Shown: piece after piece, positions 50,201 through 61,500 of the stretch
How positions within the stretch are numbered: position 1 is the first letter of the stretch
Layout of the letters: each line of letters opens with the position of its first letter
Assembly (NCBI RefSeq): GCF_028554725.1
Contig: NC_071671.1
Coordinates: 62,979,001 to 63,043,000, forward strand
Reading direction: 5' to 3'
DNA from: Zeugodacus cucurbitae
Lineage: Eukaryota > Arthropoda > Insecta > Diptera > Tephritidae
DNA length: 64,000 nt
Notes under the pieces: generated by a model
Told to the model about the DNA's origin: nothing
Seen by the model: only the letters and a program-made list of their open reading frames with translations
Database searches by the model: none
Made by a program: the position numbers and the translations under genes

Positions 50201-52350
50201 TTGTATATTCAATTGCATAGCGGGTGCATAATGCAGGCGAAGAGTAGCCTTTGGCTAACTAACGCAAGACGGGCTTGAGCTCGCAGCATTTGCAGTACGT
50301 CTTAGCCGGTACACCACGACGGGCATCACCACACATTCGCCAATTGCCAATGGCACAGCTTCTGTTTTATGATTATTGTTATTATTATGAATGCCTACAA
50401 TTGGACATGAACAGACCAAGAACCCATGCACACATACATGAATACACACCAAAGCATGCAGCAGGCGCAAATATGGTTGCAAGCAAACCAATCATCAGCG
50501 TTGCGCTGAGGATTCTTAAGCAAAGCCAGGAGATGATATGTTGCAGCATAGCATAACATAGCGTGCTGCGTGAATTCCACTACAGCAAAGAGCAGCAAAA
50601 TTTGTATGCTACCACATTTTCACCAAAAAATAAATAATTAAATGTTCGGCACAAAGTGATATTCACTGGAATTGCGCTTGTACGCTCATAAATATATGCT
50701 TTCCGCTATGTGTGTGTTAGTTGGCAATTTGGCAAAATTCCTGTTGCAGAGATCAGGTCGTCGTCTGACATTCCATCTTGTGTTTTTGATGACGTTGATG
50801 ATGTCGAAGTTGGCGCTGTTGATGACAGACGCGCGCCTCCGACAGACAACCAGCAAACTAACAAAAAGACAGAGTAGCTTGCAGTGGAAGTCGCTTGTCA
50901 ACCAGTTTCCACAACGGTTAGACGCTGCTTATCTTTGTGTAACACCACGTCGATTTGTTGCACAGAACTCCCTTCGAAGCTTTACGTGTGCATGTGTGTT
51001 TGCCGTGTTTTTGTGGCTGCAGATCGCCGATCATGCCTGCGCGCCGATATTGGTTTTGCCAGATTCATGCAGCGCGAACGCAAGAATGCAAACGCATTTT
51101 GATTTTTAATTATTTTCAATCGATGATCACCAGAGGATCGTCACATCAACGAGGCAGTCAGTACACACCGCAAGTAAGTATGTGGCAAGCGATCGCCAAA
51201 TTGAGTACGATCGGTGGACAGATTTGTGTTTTTTTTTGTGCGCTGTCTGCTGAAAGCCAACTACAAAGACGCCATGACTTTTGAAACACTTAATCATAAG
51301 CTTGTATTGCGGTTTTTATTGCGTCTAATTAAAAAGCGCACAGCCGACACGATCGCCAATAAGTCTGGAAGTGTTTTTCTGCGGCGCCCCTACGAGTACG
51401 TAAAAGCAGTAGCAATAAAAATACTTCAAATCAACTGTTAATACGCATAACTTAAAAGTAATATTCGCGGATGAAAAAATATTCGCCACAAATACCGTAG
51501 GTGATCGTGTCAAATCCACTCAAATCATCTTGCACGCAATCCAAACAAAAAGCGTTTAAGAAGCGTATAAAAACCATGTGCCACCCAATCCTAAAAATCC
51601 ATATCGGCGAAAATGGCATGAGAACCCCAAACAGGCAGCAGAGCAATAATCAGTGTATTTAGCAGTGCAAAAACTTCCGTCCAAAGGTACGAGCAGACAT
51701 AATCTCAGACGCCATGGAATGCAACACGATCAGTGCTCGTGTAAGCCAATATATAGAAACGAAAAAAAAAAAACGAATAAAAGTATATTCGAACATAACA
51801 TAAAACGGAATTCTTTGGCGCGGTGGCGAAAAAAATATCGCTTGGCTGGTGTTTTGCACAAAAATGTTGTACGCAATGCGTAAGATGACGTTCCTACGAC
51901 GCTGACGAGCTCAACAAGACGCATGCATGATACATGCGTACGAGTAAAAATCGTTAATTTTCCGATAAAGATCACAAGATTGACACTTTTTGCGTGCAGT
52001 AAAAGCAGCAGCGTTGGTTGGCAAGCAGCCACCAACCAACCCACCAGCGCAGACAATCAGCAACCAATCAGAGGCAGATGAGAGCAGCAGACGCGTTGAA
52101 GCGAATAATGGCAACAGATCCACATTTGACAGGTTGTGCGAAGTGCATATGGTATATGCTACTGTAGTTGTAGTACTACATGTAGTATTCTGAAGATAAG
52201 TGAATTTTCGCACTTCATAAGGCGAAGCTGCAGGATGCTGACAGCGCTGATGAGCAGTTGTAGCTACTCAGATGGGGTAACAATTTCGCGAGCGTTAAGC
52301 TATGTCCAAGCATACCAAAAATGGATGGCAAACAAGCGAAGATCTTCTCG
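50201..52350. other. GC-richer island with a possible plus-strand donor
   Basis: Composition is GC-richer than the flanks, and many frames are open on both strands. A GTAAGT at 51,174-51,179 follows a leader-like segment with CAGTCAGTACAC (initiator-like) and could mark the end of an untranslated first exon on the plus strand. GATC words are frequent at 51,120-51,215. None of the overlapping open frames has a recognisable domain. Confidence 0.3.
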
Positions 52351-53287
52351 AAGTTCTTTTATGAAATAAAATGGAAAAAGCAATAAAACAGGACACTTAT
52401 AAGCATATAAAATAAGTACAAATAAAACGAAATGCATTAACGAACGAAGTATCGCGAAAAAATCACCAAAAATGGCCCAAAAATTGAAATAAACAAAAAT
52501 TCGCTTCAGAACTGATCGCAAGGGACTTATGTACGTACATCATATATATATATACAACAAAACCGTGCTTTAAACGAATCAAGTGTAGAGTGCAAGTCAA
52601 AAATTAGCAATCTATATGATGATTGATCGTATTTTGTGACAAACAGTAGCTGATCGCGTGAAGCACACAAAAAGAAACGCCAAACAAAATTTGGCATGCC
52701 ATGCAGACATAGGCGCTGAAATAAATTATGTATAAAATGTGCATAAAGGTAAAAAAAGGTTGAAGTTGATTATGGAATCCCTTATGAATATCGACGCACT
52801 AATACTAAGTTGTGGAAGAAGCATGGCTTAGCGCAATTCTATGTTGCCTGCGTTTATGCCACATTTGATTTTAGGACTGCATATAATTTTTGTTGGTAGT
52901 TCGTTATGCTTTTTAAAGCTTCTGTTGTGTTTTTTTTTTCGATTAAAAATACGCAGTACATTTTCAGGTATGGAACTGTTTATGCGCTTCTGCAGAAGTA
53001 TTATAATTATCGTAATTGCTTCCACTGTGTCTCAAGCTTACCTCTCTACTAACGCTCTAGATATATTGCAGTTTTTATAATCGATTTTTTTAGAGTTTGA
53101 TTCATTTTTGGTTTGAATAAAGCCACATTGACATAGAGTTAAGGAAGATGTAGAGATAACTTAAGATTTCTCAATAAAAAACGAGCCATACTGAGATTCT
53201 ATAGACTAAAAAAAAAAATTGGAAAAAATTGTATAGATGATGGTCATTGCTTATTAATATGTGATTTATATAAATTTTTACCGGAGC
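52351..53287. other. AT-rich noncoding DNA
   Basis: No supported gene or repeat boundary. The 52,841-53,080 plus frame is hydrophobic by composition and has no motif. Confidence 0.4.
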
Positions 53288-54165
53288 TTTTTATACTCTC
53301 GCAACAAAGTTGCTAAGAGAGAGAGAGTTCAATAAACGAGTTAGATATAGGGTTATATATACCAAAGTGATCAGGGTGAAGAGTGGAGTTCAAATTCGTC
53401 TGTCTGCCTGTCCGTCCATCTGTACAAGCTGTAACTTGAGTAAAAATTAAGATGAATAATGAACTTGGTACACGTGTTTCTTGGTACCATAGAAAGGTTG
53501 CTTTCGAAGATGGGCAAAATCGGACCACCGCTACGCCCACAAAATGGCGAAAACTGAAAGCACATAAAGTGCCATAACTAAGCCATAAATAAAGCTACTT
53601 AGTTTTATGTACATATCTCGTAAACTACTTAAGCTATATCAACGAATTTTATCTAGAGTCGTTTCTTTTAGGTACTACCTTATACAGTCCATAAATGAAA
53701 TTAGGTTTGTGATATTCTCCTTGCATCCCAATTATAAATTGTGAAAATAGGCCAAATCAGTTCACAACGACGCCTAACTTTGAAATTGATCTGAATAGCT
53801 TACTTTACATGATAAAAAATAGGCTCTAGTGAAGATATCGGAAGAGAACTTTGCATAAACACAGCACTAGTGTGGCATCGCTCCTAGTGATTCTAATTTT
53901 TTTTACCGAAAATATAGATAAGTCTCTCAGATATTTCGAAGAAATTCAGAGGGAATGTCTTTCTTTTAATAATATGTCTCCGTTTTAATATGTGAAATCG
54001 GGTCATAACTTCACCTAACTCCAATATACCTAATATTAGGGTTTCCAACTTCCAATGGACTTTATACCGAATGTGTGGGTCAAATTTTATGTTCTATTAA
54101 TAAAATTAAATTGCGAGAGTATTAAATGTTCGGTTACACCCGAACTTAGCCCTTCTTTACTTGTT
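53288..54165 (+). mobile_element. Dispersed repeat, copy 2 (internally shortened)
   Basis: This is the same family and orientation as the 42-kb copy. It starts TTTATACTCTCGCAA (53,290-53,304) and ends with an inverted match, TTGCGAGAGTATTAAA, from 54,110 and then GTTCGGTTACACCCGAAC. At about 880 bp it lacks several internal stretches present in the 1.2-kb copy, and a GA run near 53,318-53,329 replaces part of the left hairpin. It has no coding capacity. Confidence 0.75.
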
Positions 54166-57100
54166 ATTTATCATTTCGTGCAATTTTGAGCAATTGAGAG
54201 AATAATATCTTCAAAAAGTAGAAGTTTTTGGGCAGTTTAGAATTTAATGAGAGTTTGAAATAAATCAATTCGAACAAAATCAAATTTTACTTCGAAAACC
54301 ACCGAAACATATTTCGATAAGCTTAGAATTTGAAATGTAAGTTTTTAGTTCAATTTAAAGTTTATAAATATTAATACAAAAAGCTAGTTTTTAACTAAAG
54401 TTGGTAAGATAATATATTCTAATTTAATTGAACGATAGACCTCATATAATTGATTCACTTAAAAAGTACTTATCAAAAAAAAATATCATGCATTTTTCTT
54501 TTTCATTTTTCATTTGTACTTGACACATATTAAATTTTTAAGTTCTGACAACGAAATCATTCGATAATTTTAAATTCCAACTCGTTCTAAAATTGGCATA
54601 AACAGCGAAAACGTGTTAAAAATCCGGAATTATACATATGTTCCTTCGATTCAAGGTATAAATATATATATGCCATATATTTCACATACTTTGTACATAT
54701 ACTATACATATACTTTGCAGTTACACTAAAAGTCTCATATTTCTGTATGATCAGTTAAAAGTCTTACACTGTTATCTATATACATTGTATCTCCATTATC
54801 GTCGAACAAAATCTGTTTTCTCCAATTCTATTAAGGTTATGCAAGCTTTTTGAAAAATAAGACAAGGAAAAACAATCTGTCCTCAATTAAATATTAATAA
54901 CGCAAAACATGACGGTTGTTTGCTTATGTGCCATGCTTTCTAAGAACTTTTTTCAAACAACACGTGTGTCTGTATGTGTCTAATATGTACCAATAGCGCA
55001 GCGGAACGCCCATTTTAGCGATTATATAAGCTCGTCAGTGCGATCGAATGCTTGCTGGAATGAAGCTTCGCACTTTGCGTTACGCAAGCGTCAATTGTGC
55101 AGCAATGTTGCAAACACAAATTAATATAAATTGAGTAAGGCAGCGCCAACTAACACAAAAAATAAATATATGGAAAAAAATATGTGTGTTAATTTTATAA
55201 GCGGAAAATCCAAGCGTTTCTTTCACATCGGTAGCTTGAAGTGATCACCGATCAAGCTGCTCTAAACAAGTGCGTAATACTAGCAAGTGGTTAACGTATA
55301 TGAACAAGCTGAAAGTTATACATATATAATATATATATATAATTGTATGTATATATATGCTACGCGTGCAAATTGATATTTATTATTTACTTGTTTGCTG
55401 CGTAAGAAGTCTTGAAGTCTTCTTCTTTGTCTTACTCTACCACCAATTTGTAGTCATAATAATTGTTCCATTGTAACAGATTGACACAATTCAGGCATAT
55501 TTTATATTTGCCTTACATATTTTTACGATTTCATGCATATGTCTGTATGAGTGAGTGTATGCTCTGCGCTCCATTACTTGGGTGCTGCTCGCTATATATC
55601 GTATATCACTACCAATTAATTTGGTATTCGTGATTCTACTTAACATCGATTGACCTTAACAGATTAGTAGTCGGGCTTGAGCGTTGAGTGAAGACGAGGA
55701 TGATGCATACACGCTAGTGAGTTAAAAAATGCTAAGAAAAATGTAACAACAGTCTACTACAGATAATAAAATTAATAAGCGAATTTCCAGTTTAGATCAT
55801 AGCAGTTGCGGCGGGAGGCAAGTAAGCCGATGAGGCAACATATTAATGGGTTTATTAAAGTGGACTTTGCACTGGGATTGCGAGCAATTTAATGGTTTAT
55901 TTGAAAGATTAGATCACATATAGCGCATTATAATTCTTTAAATTTACAGAATATATAAAAAAATTATGGACCGTGACTCTGATACCGAAATTGTGGCTTT
56001 GTTGAATTTGGAGGTTATGTTTAACACAAAAAATCTAGAATAAGATTATTAGATGTATTTGGCATTTGTCCCAAACTCCTCGTGGTTAATATGGAACTGC
56101 AAAATTTTTACATCTGACGCACTTCTCAGCCATCATTCTTTCATCTTTGTTGTTCACCTATTTATTAGAAGAGTATATTAGATTTTGGGTTTAGGTTGAC
56201 TGAATAATCGAACCTTTTAATATATATCAATAAATATAAGATTTTACATATATAAAACATGCTATGCTTATACACCTATGCCCTATATTTATTACCTTCT
56301 CAGATTGTAGAATCTAAGTATTATCAGTCGAACAAGGTGATCGTGCACAGATACGCCCCTCAAATCTTTTTTTACACTCTATACAAAAATGGTCTGATTC
56401 CTCAATATCAACAAGCCTAGTTACACACATAAATATACTGTTAAATGTCTAAACCTAAATATTTCTTGAAATGAAATTTTATTGTGCTGATCAGTGCGTC
56501 AGTCAGTAGGTCGACGCTTTTATGACGCAAATAGTCACTTTAAATGCTGACATTCTTATACGATTTTCCATACAAGTGAGATAGAGAGCCAAATAAATAA
56601 AAAATAAAAAAAATGAATAAAAGAAATAAATAATAAAACACAATTGATAAATCAACAAAAAATGTAGAGAAAATGCGAAGAGGAATTCGTTGGTGCATCT
56701 GTTGTTGATGTCGGCAGTGTTGCCATTGTTGTCGCCTTGTGGTTGCTTAATTGTCGCTCATGCCACACCAACACATGCATATGTAAAGCGAGTTGTGGCA
56801 TATAACTTCATGTGACTATTTCGATTAATGCCAACCAATACAAGTAAACTTATAAAGCGCTACAGCTGTGTGATTGCAACAAAGCTTCCTGGGCTCAGAG
56901 CCGTTTGCGGCAACTACAACTCATCTATGGATGGACGACAGTAGACGTCGTCGTTGTGTGCGCGCGTTTGGCATACTGAATGCCGCTGAATGTGCTTAAT
57001 TGGTGCGATTTAATTAAAATCTTTTACTACCGCACAAAGTTTGCGCCTGCACACATACACATCTACATACTCACATGATCAACGGCATCAGCGTCATTGC

Positions 57101-58125
57101 TAGTGCAAATGCGTTCGCTGTCGCAACAACGTTATGTATATATGTATCTTCATTCTCAGCAGCTATCACTTACAAATGCCAGCTGATGCTGCGCAAACGC
57201 TCCAAAGCGTGTTGATTACACTGTAGATCCAGCGCGTTATTTGCGCTGCGCCAAGCGTGACAAGATCACTTAAGTCACTCTTAATGATTGATCAATGAAG
57301 CAATTGTAGTTGCGATGCGTTGCGCTATGCTATGCTCGCTCGCTCGTCTATTCTATGCTCGATACCATTAATTTGGAATGCCAAAGAGCGCTGTCAGGGG
57401 CGGACGATGGTTCAAGTAAAGTATTAGAATTTGCATATAAAACAATTAATGGCGTTGATGACGTCTGTGGTTGTTTGCGCGCAGGCTGACCGGCTGGTTC
57501 TCTATCTATCTAACTGCTAGTGGTGATCTTATTGCTGTTGAACGTTTTGATTTTGTTGTTTTGTATGTTATTAACAATCACTGGCTGCTTTACTGTGTGT
57601 GTGTGTGTGTATGCATTTAGGTGCGATCATGTGCGATTGCTGACAATTGCCATATTATTGTGATCTTCTGATTATTAATAATATTAATTTGGTAGTGATT
57701 TTTATTTATATTGATTGCATGACAAGTTGCATCAGTGGAGAATTTTGAGAAAAAAATCACGTGAATTGAATTTAGAGCAAAATTGATAGTATTTCCAAAT
57801 ATTAGAGTATGGATTCGAATTTAATATCTGATTAAGAAATATTAAAAATTTATATAGAAAAATATCTGGCTATAATTTTTCATTAATTAAAATTTTCATT
57901 GAAAATATAATTTGTAAATCCATAATGTCCCGAACCTTAAATTTATTGTAGAATACGAAATAACTTGTATTGAACATAATTGACTATAGAATTAAATTAT
58001 TTGATAATAATTCATCTCATTAGCAACGGTAATTTGTAGAGGTTATTAACTTAGTATTAAGTAAATCAGCACTTCTTGTACATACATGTATATATATGCT
58101 ATGAATGTCTGTTTGTGACAAAAAA
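54166..58125. other. Noncoding DNA
   Basis: No supported gene. Bases 56,690-57,520 are GC-richer with several GATC words, possibly regulatory. A palindromic GTGATCAC lies at 55,241-55,248. A (TG)8 tract is at 57,594-57,610. Confidence 0.45.
57594..57610. repeat. (TG)n microsatellite
   Basis: About eight TG units, followed by TATGCATT. Confidence 0.9.
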
Positions 58126-58590
58126 TTTGTTTGCTGTGACATCACATAATATTATTTGCCATGATATTGCATAATATGTAATATTTAAATCTAAACTTGA
58201 AAATATTAAGTTACGCATACTTATATGAAGAAAAATATGCCATTAATACAATAAATATAGTTCATGTGATATAAAATCACGAGATGTCACATCGCACGAT
58301 ATCTGAGAATTTGTTAAAAAATTTACTTTAAAAGTACATATAAAAATATAAAAACATAATAATTTCACAATTTTTGAAGACATTTGATCAAACCTCATAT
58401 GAGAAAAATATCACGTGATGTGACATCATATGATATCAAACAGTTTCATTAAAAGCTTTTAAATTTAAAATAATAAATTAAATTAAATATTATATTTTTT
58501 AAATTTGAAGTTAATGATTATTGATTTATTTGGGAAGAAAATATCATATGATAAAAAATCACGTGATGTCAAATCATATGATACATATTT
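58126..58590. repeat. Ladder of four palindrome-rich repeats, spacing about 134-150 bp
   Basis: The core contains ATCACGTGATGTGACATC followed by ATATGATATC. Recognisable copies start at 58,126 (partial, with GTGACATCACAT), 58,276, 58,410 and 58,558, at spacings of 150, 134 and 148. In the last two copies CACGTG is perfect and CATATGA words flank the core on both sides. The sequence between cores is A/T-rich and less alike. It is either an eroded satellite of about 144 bp or a set of dispersed binding-site palindromes. It does not code for protein. Confidence 0.6.
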
Positions 58591-61500
58591 ATTTTTAATT
58601 CATTAATCAGAAATTAATTATTTTTGATTTATTTGCAATAAAAATACTAAATTAATGTTTTTAAATGATATGAATTAAATAAAAATGCTTCAAATAGTGA
58701 AATTATTTTCGTAATATATTTCACTAACCAACTGACCTCAAATTGCAGCTGACGATTTTATTGCTACAAATGAATTCACATATGGACATAAATATAGGTG
58801 CCCTTGCCAATTTCGATTTCAAGTTCACGTATACATTTCCTTTTTATTTTTTATATCATAACACGCCCACTCTTTTGCTGGCTGGTAGAGCTGTTTACCC
58901 ACATGAGCATATAGTAAATGACATATTGTTATGTTGGTAATGCGCCTAAAATGTCATGAGAATTTTCGAATTGCGACTGGTGAATATTGTCGCTGCATGC
59001 AAATAATATGTACTCCATAGTAGGCGACTAGCCAGCAATACCTTCTAACGTGCGCAGAGGGTTCAAAATAAGCACGTTGCAAATAGTGAAAAGTAAAAGG
59101 TAAAAATACCGACAATGAAAGGAAAATTATATTTTTACAACAACAAGGTTTGTATGTGAGAGTTTTGACTTTTTTGCAGTGTTGCGCTTGAGAAACTCCT
59201 CACCGCTGCACATCAGGTAGGAGGTTGTATTTGTTTGTATTTATTTATAAACTTATTTATCCACTTGCTTACTGCTATATCTGTGTGTGTGTGCGTGTTT
59301 GCTTATAGAAATTATTAGGTGCACATATGCTTGCAGTGCTGTTGCAAGATGCGCGCTGAGCGTTGCTGCTGTCCAATTATAAGTCAATTAAATAGGTTAC
59401 TCCTGTATTACTACTATGCCGACGGTTTAATGTTTTTTTTTTATTTCATATAACTTTTTTTTGTTTTAAATTATTTTTCCTTTGGCTTAGAGACAGTTGC
59501 GTTTAACGTTAGTTTTGTTTTTGCTTTATTAATACAGGGGACACTTTGTCATGCATAAGTGAGCAGTAAGCAAATTTATTACCCTCCTACTTATGAACAC
59601 GTTGTGCTTAGCCAGTCGCTCTGCTCGTCGCATAGTTGCGCTAATGTGAGTAGGATTACCCTCCTCTGGTCAGCGTCAGTTTATTTCGTGTTTAATGTGA
59701 ATCCATATACAGGGATGGCCTTGCACTTGGGCTTAAACACCAGTTGTTCAAATGACATTTTTTATGAAGAAAGACTTGAGTGGCAGTTTGATGAGTTTTT
59801 ATTATTGTAATTTTTCTAATTGGACACATTTTTTTAACGTCCCCCTAACGCTTTGTGAGCGACGTTACAGTTTGAAAATTTTAAATTCTTCTAAAAACCA
59901 TGTTATTATGAATTTGTTTCGGATGATTTGATCGAGAAAATATTAAATTTGAAAAGGTACAGTTGTATAACTCTATAAATAATCAATATAGCAGCATATA
60001 ATATTGATAAGCTACCATGAAGTGCAATGTTGAAAATTCAAACTGTAATAAGAATAAGTTAGAACTCTTTAACCTCCAATCCTAGAACCGACAAATGCAG
60101 TCTTTACCTCAATAATGAACTAATATGGCATTAATTTCCAATACTTCTTATATATATATTTTCGCTTTAGAACGGTCCTAGTGAGGAGTGGGGTATCCGC
60201 TTCCTCTCTGCCTGACCTCGCTATATGTTTTTTGTTAACTTACTAAGCTTCGACATTGTTCCCAATATTTGTTTCAAAAACGCTTAAGTGAAATATTTCC
60301 GCCAAAAAAAAATTAACTTCCCAAAAAATTGTGTTATCCTTGACCCAGTTAACGAATCAACCGCGCATCGCGACAAAAAATGTTAAGCCACCACCAACGC
60401 TTACGCACAATAAGTCTTTCACAATTGACAAAAACAAAAAACCTACAGTAAAAAGTATAAAAAACTAAAGCTGCATATGCACTTGGCTGTCACAAGCGTT
60501 CTTGCAACATATGGTCGAAAAAAACGTACAATTATTATCTAAGTAGGGCTCTCGGCTATCGATTGTAACCCACCTTTACATTTTTTTCCGCTTTCGATAC
60601 TTTTATGTTTTTTTTTTACAACACATACCTTTACAACAACGGCATGTAGTTGTTGTAAATAGTGAAAATTCCTTTGCTCATGTGCAAAACCAATTGCCGC
60701 AAAACATTTGACGAACTACAAACAAACTTATGTTCATAGATATGGCAACTCAGTTGAATTGGTAAAACAAGCTAGTGAAGGGTTACACTTTCAGAAAAAA
60801 AACCGAAGTGAAGGGCGAACGATAAGAGAGTACTTCCTGTTAGTCCATTGCAGTTGCAGTGCATTTCGTTCAAATCGTTGGCAAAGCGCGTAAATATATA
60901 TATGTATTTGTAGCTGAGTGCAGCTTAGTGCTCGTTTAAGAGGCATAACTGCTTTCAATTTGTAACTGCATGCATATTGTCAAAGTTACTACCAACAGCA
61001 GATTGATATAGGAAAAATGGTTGTGAGTGAAGGGAAAATGGACCAAGCGTCTGTTCAAGTAAGAGTGTGGAGTATATACAATTTGCAGAGAGCAGTACTC
61101 AGCGCCTATGGCAGTGACGGTCTGGTGCGTTTGATAGCAGCGTTCAATGGGCGGCATATTTTCGCAAGTTATTACATAAGACTGTAGGTAATTATGGTAC
61201 ATAGTGTAAGGTGCAGTGTTAGGCAGTGTTAGGAGACAGACTAGTCACACGATAACTGCCTAGTGAGAGAATTGAGTAAACTTACAACTTTTCTAAGTAA
61301 AAATTGTTAAGCAGTAAAACGAACTACAATGTCTATAATTATCCAAAAAGTGGCAATTTTGGACTAGTTTGGAATCAAATTATTTTTCCATAGAATTTCT
61401 TTCACAGAATACGAATAAAAACAATAAATAGCTTGACATTAAAAAGTGTAATCAAATATTCTTGAACTCTATGAAATAGTGTAAAAATGCTGTTTAAATG

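Noticed and set aside
50672..51109. 145-codon plus-strand open frame
   Set aside because: Overlapping frames on both strands are equally open, there is no domain or conserved pattern, and the Cys/Val run comes from GT-rich DNA.
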